From Delphinus delphis (Eukaryota; Chordata; Mammalia; Artiodactyla; Delphinidae): 64,000 nucleotides of DNA. The translations under genes were made by a program, and so were the position numbers. The DNA lies in NCBI RefSeq assembly GCF_949987515.2, contig NC_082696.1:38420431-38484430 (forward strand), given 5' to 3'. A model generated the notes under the pieces. It did not search any database. It was not told where the DNA came from and saw only the letters and a list, made by a program, of their open reading frames with translations. The first letter of the stretch is position 1; every line of letters begins with the position of its first letter. Of the stretch, positions 12,257 to 25,505 are shown piece by piece.

Positions 12257-14100
12257 GAGGGGTGTGCTTGACCAAGCCCGGCAGCTGTAGTACATATCCT
12301 TTGTCACCAGAGGGCAGCACAAGCGCATTAAGGTTTTAATGATGGACGCTAAAGAGACGCTAAAACCTAGGTTCACACATGGGAGATGAGGAGAGGTTTT
12401 TCCAAACCCGATCCTGTGGTGGAGGTTGCATAGAAGAGGAAATCAGGGGTAGTTGAATAAACCTCTGTTTTTTTTATGTGTGACTTTGAGAATCACTTCA
12501 CTCTCTGGGCCTCAGTTTCCTCATACTTTAATTCAATTCACTAGATTTGTTTAACTCTGATTCACTTCTGGCCCTAGCGGTCCACCATTCGAAATCAAAC
12601 AAGCCCCCATGTGTCCACCTCACCTTTTTAAATTTCACATTCAGGCTAGAATATAGTGCAATGCATTTTGCGTAAAGTTGTATTCAAGCTACTGGGATTC
12701 AGTAATTACCCACAAGTTCAATAGAAAAACTATATCAAAGAGTGAGCGTGACTCGATTTCTTTATTCCCACCTCTAGTTTTTGAATGAGAGGGAGTAATA
12801 CTGAAATGAAAGAAGTTAGCACCACTCTGGAGATCCCAGGGCTTTGAGATAGTGTCAATTAAAAGCTATGGTTTCTTTTCTGGTTATTACTTTTGGGAAT
12901 ATGCTAATGTAGAGAAATTTGAGACTGGAAGATATTGTCTCCTGGAAAAGAAGCCATTTAAACTTATCCATTGGAGGAAATGACTAAATTTATTTTCTTA
13001 ATGATGGAAGAATTTAATTTTCTTTGAAAGAATCAACATTTCTAAAACTGATCAGGGGAGGGCAGTAAAGAGTTACATACGGCTGCTAGTCAATAAAGTA
13101 TTTATACAAGAGAAGAATTATATTTTAAACTAATTTATTTTTAAGTTTTACTGGCCCCTAATAAAATTCACTCACCATTTTCTTGGTTTGAAGAACTTAA
13201 AGTGTCATCAAAGGATTTGTGGAGATGAGTTCGGTCACTGAGTTAGCATAGCATCTCAGAACAAAAAACTCCCTGAATTGCACGTTACCATTGAATATGG
13301 AGCTCACTACCACAGGCAGGAGAAATCATCTTTTCATGATCTGGTATTTAAGTGGCTTTAATGAAAGCCATCCCTTTTATGGGATTAAATGCATTAAATT
13401 CTATTTTAGCGTAATTGTTCTCTTAGTCCTGGCATTTGACTTATTTCAGAATGTCTAATCTACATTTATGCTTCACAGAAGTTTATTTTCTCATCCAAAA
13501 AATAAGAGGACATAAAGAGACACACAGGTTGGACTTCTTAGTGCCGGTTATTATGTTAAAGCAAAATCAACATAGAGCTTGATTTCTTTGGCCTAACTCC
13601 ATTGACTTACGTGGGTGGCTTTGGTTGGAAATATACTGGGCTGCTAAAGAAATGAGGAGAAAAAAAAAGAAATCCATACCACAAGAGTGCTAAATAAACA
13701 CATCTGATTTTCTGTCTAATTTTCTGACAGAATGGTTAATAAGGTTGTCTGGAAAGAATCAAACAATCCAAGCTAAATCCTGGTTCTCTACTTTCCTATG
13801 TAGCATTTATGAAAAATGTAATTATCTAATGGCTTGTAATTATCTAGTGGTTTTTATTTTCTATCTTCACCACCTAGACCGGTACCACTCCCCAACCTCA
13901 CCCCAGCAAATCTCTCTTCATTCAGGGCTGTGTTCCTGGCAATGTGCATAGACCTGTTCATATGGCAGGGGTTCCATAAATTATTCTAGATTATAAGCCC
14001 CAAGGACAAGGATGGTCTCATAGTCAGCTTCAGATTCCTAGTATTTAGCCCATAGCATGGTAGAGCATGTAAATTTAGTAAATATTTCTTAGATAAACTG
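12257..14100. other. Gene-free stretch
   Basis: No coding or repeat feature supported, except an L2/MIR-like tail around 13985-14095. Confidence 0.4.
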
Positions 14101-14104
14101 TTGT

Positions 14105-14480
14105 CTAATGTATTTATTCTCTTTACCAGGTACCATAGTGAACAAAACAAGTTTCATGCCCTCATGGAAACATTCTAGTAGGAGGTGGGACAACAGAGGT
14201 AACAGATACATATGCATGAATAATTCAAATATCAGACAGTGATCAGTGTAGGTAGACTCCTGTAGCACCACAAGAAAGTCACTGACAGCCAAATGCAGAG
14301 CCAAAATTGCTGGCCGTCCTCTGAAAAGCACAGAAGAGTCTCCTAGGCAAGGGAATGGCTTGTGCAAAGACCCTGCACAGGAATTTGGTAGGTTCAGAAG
14401 GTCAGTGAGGCCAGGAGTTGCAGAAGGAAGGCATAGCCATCCACCTATACCATTCTCTGCGCTGGAGACTGAAGAAAAGC
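14105..14480. repeat. Ancient interspersed repeat, family uncertain
   Basis: Blocks resembling old mammalian repeats (gtgaacaaaacaagtttcatgc; tgtgcaaagaccctg). Similar blocks occur at about 15275-15440 and 24755-24960. Confidence 0.4.
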
Positions 14481-14519
14481 AGCTTGAAAAGAGTGACACA
14501 AGGAATGCAGTAATGATGC

Positions 14520-15008
14520 TGAAAACTCGGCCTCCATGCACCAGCGCCGAATCGAATCTCAGAGACAGAGTTTTTGGTGAAATAGAAAAGAAGAGCTTTA
14601 TTGCTTTGCCAGGCAAAGGCAGACACAGCAGGGTCATGCCTCAAAAACTGTGTGCCTCAACCCGGGGAGATTTGATGAGGAGCTTTATAGGATGGTTCAA
14701 GGGCAGGGTTCTGATACGGATCAGGGTGTATGTAGGGCCTGCACTCCTTTTATCTGGCCTCAGGTGGTTTCCTGATGAGCTTCGAGGTTATCAAACTGTT
14801 ACCTTCTCTCTGGAACATCTTCCATTTGGCGGGGCTTTTAATTCTGCAGAAGACCTTAAAGATATTATTATGTGTATCCCTTGAGGTGGACCCAGGACCC
14901 TGCCCTGAGGCTGCACTATTGTTTCTTGGCGGCTTCTCCCTTGTCTCTGCATCCCCTCCCTTCCCTGTTTAGCAACTGGTTGAAAGTCTGTGCTTGGTTT
15001 CAGTAACA
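14520..15008 (-). mobile_element. Degenerate solo LTR, minus orientation
   Basis: Plus-strand limits TGAAAAC...AGTAACA. On the minus strand an AATAAA lies around 14600-14605 and a U3 block (plus: catcttccatttggcgggg) is shared with the LTR at 48562-49044. No internal retroviral genes follow. The target duplication is not clear. Confidence 0.6.
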
Positions 15009-17880
15009 GAACAACCATCTAAGAATGAATACAAAGAAATCCTGTCCTACTCACTCAAAGTCTTGGTGTTCAACACTCAGCATCCAATTTTGCAGCATTA
15101 CGAGAAGATTCCCTCATAAAAGCTTGGGGAGATGCTATGTCTATAACTTTAATTTAAATATCAAGATTCCAAATTGCTTAGACAGGATAAATTCAACTAA
15201 GCAAGGACTATTCAAGGGAATAAGACAATATTCGTGTTCATTCATGAAGGCATTATTTAACAAATAATAAGTGAGTGCCTCGAATGTCAGGCATCATTCT
15301 TGGTGGTGGGGATACAACCGTAAACAAAACAGAAAAAGCACCTGTCTTCATGGAGTTCATCTATATTATTGAGGGGAAGATAGCCAAAAACTAAAAATTA
15401 CACAAAGGACAAGATCATTTCAGCTGTGACAAGTGCAACAAAGGAAAAGTGCCAAGATCAACTTGGGTGGTCAGATGTCTTCCCGGGTCCCCTTCACAAA
15501 TCATGTCAGCCAATGAGTATAGCAAACATTAGGAGAGGTTTCCTTTAAGTCATGGAATGATGAAATGGTTTTCTCCTTTATGTTTTCTACATTTTCTAAT
15601 TTTTTGCAATGAGGATGTTATTTGATTTACGTAATCAAATTGATAAAATTTATTAAATAATACATAAAAACATTCTCATTAAAGTTTCATCTGCTAAAGA
15701 TAAAATTAGGAGTTTCCTTTGCCAAGGGAAAGGAGACAGGCATAAAGTAATATTATAAATGAACTTTATTAAAAGTGACAGAAATGAACTTTATTAAAAG
15801 TGACCTTTATTAAAAGGTCCGTGTTTGGTGCCTCTGCTGCATAACTGGAACAAGTTTTCTCGGAAACAGTAATCTCTATTCCCAGAAGTATAAGACAGCA
15901 TACTTCACTATTTTTTTTAACACAAATGCTTCCTTCTTTAATTTATGAAGAGTGTTATCAGCAGGGATACCATTGTTAGTTCCATGTGATCGTAGAGAGA
16001 ATTCTGTGATTTTATCGTAGATAAGGAGCAAGAAGCACTTTTCAGGAGTTTGGTTCACATATTATGGGGACGTTAGTAAACCTCAGCAGAACCAAGCTCT
16101 TTTTTTAAAAAAACCTTCTTGGTCAAATGTTCAAACTCAGGTTGAAAACGTTGTTGATTGCCACAAAACCAACTGTGGACATGAGTCATCAACATTGACT
16201 ACAATTCAGCAGGACATAAGGCATATTCTTGCTGCATGTATCTGGGAAGGAGGAACTACCATGAATGTTACAGTCCTCAGATGACAGGATCGGTAACCAG
16301 TGCGTCACAGGACTTTCATGTGCCGTGCCTCCCCTGACCAGTACTTGACATTGATGAGAAATGACACAGGTGAGGGAATGGGGACTAGCTCACTTTTTAT
16401 TTAAAGCATACAGTCCGCTGTAAGCAATGTAATACAATCCAGAACAGTACGAAACAGGAAGAAACAATCTACTTAATTTGATCAAAACCAAACCAAACAG
16501 AAGTGTTATTTTCTTTGTCTCTGCTCTGCTAATGCACATACAAGTTTCTAGATAAACATTAATATAACCACTAGAAAAATGGGGAGGGAGTTATAGGGGA
16601 AGGTTCAATAAAGTGCCAAAACAGATAAAGCTGATATACTGGACCCAAGTCTCGTTAAACTGTAATTTTTTCCCCTCAGTCTTCTGTGTCCCTTTGCTTC
16701 TCCCCTCCTGTTATACAACATCAATTAAAATTTTTTTCCCTTGGTGTTACAGTGAAGAGCATTCAGTGATTCTCAAGGAAAAACAGGCATCTATTTCTCT
16801 TTTCCCAGGCTTTCTTCTCTTTCCTTGAAAGAAAAAAAAAAAAAGAGGCAACAAGGAGACTGTTTGGCGCTGCCCAGTTCCCCATCATACGATGCTGATG
16901 TAATGAGCTGGGGGCGCCCTGACGGGCTGACTGAGAACTGGTCATGCTTTCTTCACACATGGAGCGGCAATCAGCTTACAAGTAAATCACCTCTGAGCAC
17001 AAGCTGTCTCCACAAAGGCAGCCAAAGAGGCAGCATTCAAAGGCTGACAAAACATGCCTAAAGCGTGAAAGAAAAGGAGACACTGAGGCTGCTGGAGAGA
17101 GAGGCTTCCAACATTAATCCCCACCCTGTCAGGCACTGTGCGCACTCCAGAGGGAGCTTGACCGATGGAATACCATCTGAAGTTCACACTTGGAAAAAGC
17201 CACAAGTTCAACATCAGGAATGAGGGGAAAGTGTCAAGATATAGGATAAACAAATAAATAAGAAGAGGGGGAGAAAAGAATAAGAAGGGAATGCAGTGTT
17301 GTGTGGTGACACCCAGAGCTGATGATGTCTGTTGCATCTTAAGCTTCCAGTGAACTCCATTAATTATTCATAAGCGGACATTTTGTGAATTGCATACACT
17401 TTGCATGTCATTTACTTTCTAATGTAAACATTGAGAAGAGAGTCATTTCTTGAAAGTGCAAATGTTTTTTGCAAGAAACACTTTGAAAAATCGTAACACT
17501 GACCAAAGATCAACAAATGACATCTAAAACAGTCTAAATATAGTAAGTCTGTTCTTCCTGAGCAGAGACTGTTAGTTAATACTCTATAAATTATTTACAA
17601 TCATGGTACTGGTGAGCTTAGAAATGAGTTGGACCAGAAGAAATGCACCAGCTCTCACTTACTCTGGTCCTGAGATCTGCACTACTTCTGCTTACGGGAT
17701 ACGTCATCTACTTATCTATCTACGTTACCTACACATTTGTCTGCCTATCCCTACCTATGCATACTTTCATGCATCCAACACTTACCAAGCAGCTCACATA
17801 CTGCTTGTGGCTGTATTTACATCTTTGTCATATCATCACTCTCCTCTTCTAAAGAGACTTCCACAGTAACAAGTTACATC
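15009..17880. other. Gene-free stretch
   Basis: No gene supported. It contains an imperfect old-repeat block (15275-15440), a 23-bp direct repeat (15757-15804) and otherwise unrecognised AT-rich DNA. Confidence 0.4.
15757..15804. repeat. Tandem direct repeat, two 23-bp copies
   Basis: The same 23-base unit (aaatgaactttatt...) at 15757-15779 and 15782-15804, followed by a third partial copy of its CTTTATTAAAAG core. Confidence 0.85.
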
Positions 17881-17927
17881 TTTTTTTTTTTTTTTTGGCC
17901 GCATCACACTGCCAGGGAAGTCCCCCG
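17881..17927 (-). mobile_element. SINE remnant with internal deletion
   Basis: A poly-T stretch followed by ggccgcatcacac and tgccagggaagtcccc: the two ends of a CHR/Bov-tA-like SINE in reverse with the middle lost. Confidence 0.6.
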
Positions 17928-18401
17928 TAAGTCCCCTACATAAGAACAAGTTCCATTCTGAGAGCACGTTTGTAAGCCTAGTTTGTTTGTAAGTCCGACA
18001 AAGTTAGCCTAGGTACCCAACTAGCACAACTGGCTATATAGTACTGTACTATAATAGATTTATAATACTTTTCACACAAAGAATACATAGAAAAAAAACA
18101 CAAAAAATAAAGAAAACATTTTAAATCTTACAGTACAGTACCTTGAAAAGTACAGTAGTACCAGCTACATCACCACTGCTTTTACTCTTGCTTCTGGACA
18201 TCTTGGGCTTGAAATAAAGATACTGTACTACTGTACTCTATACAGTGCTATACAGTAAAGTGCACAAAAGCACAACCACTTGTAGAGGATGCACGCACGT
18301 GACAATGTATGCCAGACACGTGAACTAACTTACGTGATTGGACATGTGAATGCACATTCACATCTTTGAAAATTTGCAATTTGAAGGTTCGTATGTACAT
18401 C
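17928..18401. mobile_element. Non-autonomous DNA transposon with terminal inverted repeats
   Basis: Left end aagtcccctacataagaac and right end gttcgtatgtacatcc are inverted copies of each other with mismatches. The interior is rich in TACAGTAC-type short palindromes. It looks like a pogo/Tigger-type MITE, but the subfamily is not assigned. A SINE sits at its right terminus. Confidence 0.65.
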
Positions 18402-18620
18402 CTTTTTTTTTTTTTTTTTTTTTTTTTTGCGGTACACGGGTCTCTCACTGTTGTGGCCTCTCCCGTTGCAGAGCACAGGCTCCGGACGCGCAGGCTCAGC
18501 GGCCATGGCTCACGGGCCCAGTCACTCCGCGGCATGTGGGATCTTCCCGGACCGGGGCACGAACCCGTGTCCCCTGCATCGGCAGGCGGACTCTCAACCA
18601 CTGCGTCACCAGGGGAGCTC
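18402..18620 (-). mobile_element. CHR-type SINE, short form
   Basis: Poly-T then gcggtacacgggtctctcac and, at the far end, the reverse of the head (caccaggggagctcc). Confidence 0.94.
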
Positions 18621-18639
18621 CATAGATAAAATTTTAATG

Positions 18640-19140
18640 TAAGAATGGAGGTAAGATGAACCCAAATACTACTGCATGTGGGAAAATATGGGTTTTGCCG
18701 TGATTCTGATGGTTTAGCATCTCAGAGTACCAAACAGTAGAGACAAAATAAGATATCAGCTCAAGTCAAGCAGATCCCCTCATTTATTGTGTCTGGCATT
18801 TACTTACATTAGCCTATGAGGTAAACAGCAATACACATCCAACTTGAGGTCTAAGAACATAATGACTAGAACTCAGTGTTTCACTGTCTGTGACTTACTT
18901 AAAAATACCCCGTCAGAGATAACTGTTTTATGTATGTGCAAGTGAGTGTAAGCTTCAGCTCCCTGGCCAGTCCGTTGTTATACTTAAAAGTTCACGTGCT
19001 GGGTGTTCAACTCACTTACTATCGAGAATGAAAGGCCTGAGAGTGGTCAATGCAAGTTCTAATCAGGAAGCTGTTACTCTTTGCTAATTAGAATACTGGA
19101 TTTCAGAATTTTTTTTTATGTTTTAATCTAGCCAAGGGTT
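18640..19140. other. Gene-free spacer
   Basis: Nothing beyond a possible MIR trace near 18780-18880. Confidence 0.35.
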
Positions 19141-19144
19141 TTTT

Positions 19145-20440
19145 TTTTAATTGAAGTATAGTTGATTTACAAGGTTGTGTTTGTTTCAAGTGTACAGCAA
19201 AATGATTCAGAGATATATATTTATATTCTTTTTTTAAGGTTTTATTTTCTTTTGAATTTTTTTTATACAGCAGGTTCTTATTAGTTATCTATTTTACACA
19301 TATTAGTGTATATATGTCAATCCCAATCTCCCAATTCATCCCACCACCACCACCACCCCGCTTTCCCCTGTTGGTGTCCATACGTTTGTTCTCTACATCT
19401 GTGTCTCTATTTCTGCCTTGCAAACTGATGCATCTGTACTATTTTTCTAGATTCCACATATATGCATTAATATACGATATTTTTCTCTTTCTGACTTACT
19501 TCACTCCGTACGATTGTCTCTAGGTCCATCTATGTCTCTACAAATGACCCAATTTCATTCCTTTTTATGGCTGAGTAATATTCCACTGTATATATGTACC
19601 ACATCTTCTTTATCCATTCATATGTTGATGGGCATTTAGGTTGCTTCCATGACCTGGCTATTGTAAATAGTGCTGCAATGAACATTGGGGTGCATGTGTC
19701 TTTTTGAATTATGGTTTTCTCTCAGTATATGGCCAGTAGTGGGATATATATATTCTTTTCTTCAGATTCTTTTCCATTATAGATTATTACAAGATATTGA
19801 ATATAGTTCTCCATGCTATACAGTAGGTTCTTGTTGTTTATCTATTACATATATATAATAGTACTGTGTTATCTGTTAATCCCAAACTCCCAATTTATCC
19901 CCCTCTCTCCCCTTTCCCCTTTGGTAACCATAAGTTTGTTTTCTGTCTGTGAGTCTATTTCTATTTTGTAAATAAGTTCATTTGTATCATATTTTAGGTT
20001 CCACATATAAGTGACAATATATGATATTTGTCTTTCTCTAAATGACTTATTTCACTTAGTATGATAATCTCTAGGTCCACCCATGTCGCTGCAAATGGCA
20101 TTATTTCATTCATTTTTATGGCTGAGTAATATTCCATTGTATATATGTACCACATCTTCTTTATCCATTCATCTGTCAAGGGACATTAAGGTTGCTTCCA
20201 TGTCTTGGCTATTGTAAATAGTGCTGCAGTGAACACTGGGGTGCATGTATCTTTTCAAATTAGAGTTTCATCATTTCTAGATATATGCTTAGGAGTGGGA
20301 TTGCAGGATCATACGGTAACTCTGTTTTTGGTTTTCTAAGGACCCTCCATACTGTTCTCCATAGTGACTGGACCAATTTACATTCCCACCAACAGGGTAG
20401 AAGGGTTGCCTTTTCTCCACACTCTCTTCAACACAGAAAT
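19145..20440 (-). mobile_element. L1 3' end, minus orientation, split by a younger L1
   Basis: Reverse complement of L1 3' UTR and ORF2 C terminus. The outer element occupies 19145-19230 and about 19750-20440 (ggctgagtaatattccattg at 20120). Confidence 0.85.
19232..19748 (-). mobile_element. Younger L1 3' end nested in the older L1
   Basis: A second copy of the same L1 landmarks (19570 ctgagtaatattccactg; 19640 gttgcttccatgacc) lies between the halves of the outer copy. Similar gatatatat...attctttt sequence at both borders is a likely target duplication. Confidence 0.75.
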
Positions 20441-20534
20441 GCATTTTTATTGGTGAAAATAATAGTCTGTGGACTAGCATGATGAATGTTGGAAATGGAC
20501 TCTCAAAGGAGAAATTAAAGATATGCAAAGTATG

Positions 20535-20612
20535 TAGATTAGCTAAAATGGCATGGATAGATAGACGGATAGATAGACAGATATATAGACGATAGATGGA
20601 TAGGCAGACATA
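20535..20612. repeat. GATA/AGAC-type simple repeat
   Basis: Imperfect tetranucleotide run: gatagatagacggatagata and onward. Confidence 0.85.
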
Positions 20613-20619
20613 GAAATAT

Positions 20620-21840
20620 GTGCATGTATTTTTTTTTAAGAGACACTCACTCCTCCTATCATACATAAGCAAGGTAGAAGAGCCAGGAGGCCAGCAGCCT
20701 CACCTCTAAGGATGATATCTTAGACAATCCTCACCCTTTCTGCCTCTGAAGGTGAACTCCTGAGGGTTTTGAGCAGTGCCCCGTGAAGGCATATTGAAGC
20801 CTGAGTTCAGCAAAGAAACAACGTGTGCCCTTACATACTCTTACTAAAATATCCTCCCACATTTTGAACCAAATGTAAAAGTTAATAAAATCTCTACAAT
20901 CAAAACCATGACCATAAAGCTCCATGTTGCCCAATGGGGTCAGATGCCACGGTAAACCTTCACGACCTGTTCTGGCAGTTCGGTAACCACTGGTTACTTG
21001 GAAATGACTTCTTGTTGCACAGCAATGCAGGAACATAAAACAATGACTGTCTTATTTAAAATTTTAACATTTTGTTCATGACAAATTATTTTGCATTCAT
21101 TTTGAATTTTTTAAATATTATTTCTCTTGATTACTAAGTGTTTCGGCACCTCTTTAAATTTTGCACCAGAGGCTAATGCCTCAACTGCCCTGATTTTGAG
21201 CATCTGAGGAGGCTACAAGACTGAAATATTGTATCTCTAGAATTTTAGTGTTTGACTCTAGCAAACCTTTAATCCGAGGTAGTGTTCAAAGAACCCCAAT
21301 GGATGGAGAATGGGATCTTCTAGAGACTATAAAATGAGCATTGTAAATAAAATGTCTGTTGTTTGATTTTATATGTTATTTTACTATTAAATATTTAGTT
21401 AATATCTATATATGTGGTATAATCTGGATGAAACTTGTTTTCATTATTATCTGACAGGCCAGAATTTGGGAATGGCTACCATTATCTGCCAAAAAAGAAG
21501 CTGAGAATAAGTTAATTCACAACACTCAAGGAGACAATGAATGGGATCAAGCGTAATGTATATTTTATCTCATTTAACTACATTTTTGTCGCACTAACTA
21601 TGTGTCAAAGGTTGTTTTATATGCTTTACAAAATTTGATTCATAACAATCGTCTTTGTGAAATACTATTATTATCTCTATTTTACAAATGAGAAAACTCT
21701 CTTCATTCTCTTGGGAAAATCCAGAACTAGGTGCACCTCGTTTGAAACTGCATGACAGAAAAAGTCCACCATAGATATTATACAAAACTAATGTATCAAA
21801 AGGAAAGAAAACATTGAGCCTTTAGACCCAGAGAGGGACT
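20620..21840. other. Gene-free stretch
   Basis: A MIR-like trace (minus) at about 21590-21705; otherwise nothing recognised. Confidence 0.4.
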
Positions 21841-21845
21841 GTATT

Positions 21846-22058
21846 TTTTTTTTTTTTTTTTTTTTTGCGGTACACGGGCCTCTCAGTGTTGTGGCCTCTC
21901 CCATTGCGGAGCACAGGCTCCAGACACGCAGGCTCAGTGGCCATGGCTCACGGGCCTAGCCGCTCCGCGGCATGTGGGATCTTCCCGGACCGGGGCACGA
22001 ACCCGTGTCCCCTGCATCGGCAGGCGGACTCTCAACCACTGCGCCACCAGGGAAGCCG
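21846..22058 (-). mobile_element. CHR-type SINE, short form
   Basis: Poly-T, gcggtacacgggcctctcag, ending caccagggaagcc. Near-matching GGACTGTAT/GAACTGTAT at the borders. Confidence 0.94.
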
Positions 22059-22472
22059 AGAACTGTATCTTTAAAATAAGTCATCTCAAGAACCAAAATA
22101 CGTTTAGAAAATTCGTTAAAATCCTCAATCAAATGCAAAAACCCAAGAACTCATAACTATAAAGGTTCAGGCAAAATAAGAGAGCAAATCAGTAAGATTT
22201 AATCTACTACAGTAATTTTTTTGGAGGGGGAGAAAGTTTTATTATCAAGTTAATGTAAATCCTCTTAAAAACTTTGTTAGAATGCTTCTGTCCCACTCTT
22301 GGCTCAAATCTACTTAAACACTGCAGCACTGATTGGCACAAAATTATCTGTGGTTCAGAGAAATGTCTCTAAAGACTAACGTTTAATTATGTCCATTCTA
22401 AGAGTTTGTGGTATGAATTTGAAGGGTGGATATAATTTCTTGACTTAGATCCTCGTATCCTGATAGCGCTTT

Positions 22473-22660
22473 TTCCCCCCAACTTTACTGAGATATAATT
22501 GACATATAACACTGTGTAAGTTTGTGTACAACACATTGATTTCATATACTTATATACTGCAATAGAGTTAATGCCTTAGCATTAGGTAATGCCTCCATCA
22601 TGTCACATAATTACAATTTCTTTCTGTGGTGAGTATAATAATTTTTAATTGTCCACTTAT
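22473..22660 (-). mobile_element. Old L1 3' UTR fragment
   Basis: actttactgagatataattgacatataac and following text match the reverse of an old L1M/L1MA 3' end. Confidence 0.7.
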
Positions 22661-25045
22661 GTATATGTCTTCTTTTTTGTTTCAGGTTTCAATTACAGGC
22701 CCTGCACGTAACAGGCATTAAGAAAATGTTTGATGAATAAATGTATGAATCTACTCCTCCCTTTTCCATAAAAATAATTACTGAACATATGAGTAACTTA
22801 AATAAACCCAGTATGGCTTCTAAACAAGGGAGCCCCCAATTTGATATTCTGTGGTCTGTCATGCTCAAATGTAGAAGATAAATAACATCTTAAATGTACT
22901 CTTATTGAAAAGATCTTGTTTTGCGTCTAAAGCATAAAGATTCCAAATGAAAGATTTTGGTTCTTTCTTCTGTAGCAAACATATCCATTAAAATATAATG
23001 ATGAGTAGACGGTATTTAAAATTTTTAAGTGACTTCTTTTATTTTCAAAGGATTTAAATATCTTTATATATCTAAAATCAATGCTACCAACTCTTGGCAA
23101 AAAAATGAAGGGTTAAAAGAAACTACGGATATTTCAGCTAAAGATTCCAGCTAGATTTTAAGGGGACTGGTGGTTAATGAATTTTCAGGTGAATAAAAAC
23201 TGCCTCAGGCTGCTGCTGTGGTGCTTTGATATCACTTGGCAGTCATTTGCAGGCTTAACAGGAAAGAAGACTAGTGAAGACTATATCACAACATTCCCTG
23301 TAACTCCAGTCCTTGTTCCAAGCACAATCCCATTGCTGTCTGGGTGATCTGAGAATAAATGCTTTCAAGACACACACATAAAAAGGGATTTTGTAAGTAG
23401 TATCCGGCAGGAACCTCAGTATCAATCTGCAAAATAACAAAACCTGCCTGACAGACTGATCAGAACATAGGTTTATCTTCTATGTTGTGACAGCCATTTC
23501 CATGTTTTTGCGATTATATGGTTTTAGACAAAGCAATCATTTTAGCAACTTTTTATCATTCTTCCCAAATAGCAAAGACTCAAGTGGACATCTTTGTAAT
23601 ACAGTTGTCAGTATTTCTGACCCTCTTGTTTTGCGACATGACAGTCACAACCCCTACTCAATAGTTTCTGGGAATGAAGTCCATTGTAATGAAGGTGATC
23701 CTGTTAAAAATATTTAAAATATTTTAATTGTTAAATCAGTTTTGGTTACGTGCAATGTGGTTCAAAGGCAATCAGTGTTCCCCATAAGCTGCGCCCACAC
23801 GCGTGCGCGCGCGCACACACACACACACTCATCACAGTAATGCGCACGCTAGAATGAGCTCCATAAAGGAAGGAATCTTCGTCTGTTTTGTTCACTGCTG
23901 TTTACCTAGCACATAGAACAGCACCTGGAACACCACAGGAACCCTATATTTGTGGAGAGAACTGTGCCATACAAAACACAGTGCTTGTGGCTTTATGTGT
24001 ATATAAACTGAACGTTCCCCAGAACAACACTGAAAAGTATGAGGTTCTGTTTTCCTTGACTTCATCTTCCATCTTCTGTACTTCCAAGTCCCTGTCAAAT
24101 CTACTCTGTTCTCTGTGGGCATCTAACAATGTCAAAAATCATATTAATATTTATAACTTTTACATAATGCTTACAATGTCCAGAAACTGAGCTATGCACT
24201 TTACATTTTCACTTAGTTCCCACAATAATGTTATAAATCAGGTGATGCTGTAACTCTCATTTTAATTGACGAGACAAACTGAATTACAGAGAGGTAAGTA
24301 CCTTGAACTACACAAACTAGAATCCCTGACCTCATCAACTTATCATATGGCCTCCCGATGACCTTCTACTAGCTAAGCCCTTTTCCTTACCAGCATGTGA
24401 GAGGACAGGCTACCCTTCTTTTCTTATGTCTCAAAATCCCCACTTCGCTTCTCAGTTCTCTTTCCCCAACCCGCCAATGCCAATGCCAGAATCCCTCCTC
24501 TCTGTCTCAACTGGAATCAGTATGCTCTCAGGCACGTAGGATGGCTGACTAAACTTGTTACCCATTAGTGTAAATGTTCCCATCAATGGATTGCCTAAGC
24601 CAAACATTTCTATCTTCAACCTTAATCTCTGCTGCTTAATGATAATAATAGATGGTTTTATCGAGTCATTAAGGAATTTGGCCATCAGCAAAAATGGAGA
24701 AAAATATCTCCCAACATAGATATAATTTCATTAATTTGATACTGCTCATTATAAAGCTTACTTACCTATTTGTCAAGCATTGTGTTAGGTGATGGGGATA
24801 CAAAGTTGGGTAAAGCAGAGCCCTGTCCTCTCAGAACTAAAGAAGAGAGGGAACAGAGAAAAATGGCATTGATGGTTTTAAATAAGGTAACGATGGTGGC
24901 CCCAAGGAGAGAAGATTAAGTGTGCCTGAAGAGGTCAGATAAGTTTTGACAACAAAGGTAGTTTTTATGTGAGGTCTTAAGAAAAACAATATTAGAGAGA
25001 GCAAGAAATGGGGGACTTTAGATTGGGAAAAGGAACAATGCGAGC
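22661..25045. other. Gene-free stretch with old repeats
   Basis: L2-like tails at 22690-22745 and 23848-23957, a CG/CA run at 23799-23828, a MIR-like block (minus) at 24150-24305 and an ancient repeat at 24755-24960. No gene supported. Confidence 0.45.
23799..23828. repeat. CG/CA alternating repeat
   Basis: gcgtgcgcgcgcgc followed by a CA run: alternating purine-pyrimidine. Confidence 0.85.
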
Positions 25046-25054
25046 AAAGGTGAA

Positions 25055-25505
25055 GAAATGGGTAATTGCATGGATGGACCTAGAGGGCATTATGCTAAGT
25101 GAAATAAGTCAGACAGAGAAAGACAAATACTGTATGATTTCACTTATATGTGCAGTCTAAAAAAGAAAACAAATGAACTAACATAATTCAACAGAAACAG
25201 AGTTATAGATACTGAGAACAAACAGGTGGTTGCCAGAGGGGAGGTGGATGGGGGTATGGGTGAAATAAAAGAGGGAGATTAAGACGTACAAACTTCCAAT
25301 TATAAAATAAATGAGTCCGGAGATGAAATGTACAACATGAGGAATATAGTCAATTATACTGTAATATCTGTGTATGGTGACACATGGTAACTAGACTTTT
25401 CATCGTGATGATTTTGTAATATAAAGAAATATCCAGTCACTATGTCATGCACCTGAAACTAACATAGTGTTGTAGGTCAATTATTCTTTAATTATTAAAA
25501 ATATA
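25055..25505 (+). mobile_element. L1 3' end fragment
   Basis: gcatggatggacctagaggg through aaataagtcagacagagaaa and the 3' UTR to an A-rich end. Confidence 0.8.

Noticed and set aside
14360..14884. 174-codon frame on the plus strand and 182-codon frame on the minus strand
   Set aside because: They overlap an ancient repeat and an LTR, overlap each other, and match no known family.
18350..18642. Open reading frames of 60-180 codons across each SINE
   Set aside because: They recur with near-identical translations wherever a SINE lies, on both strands, and end with the SINE; they are non-coding retroposons.
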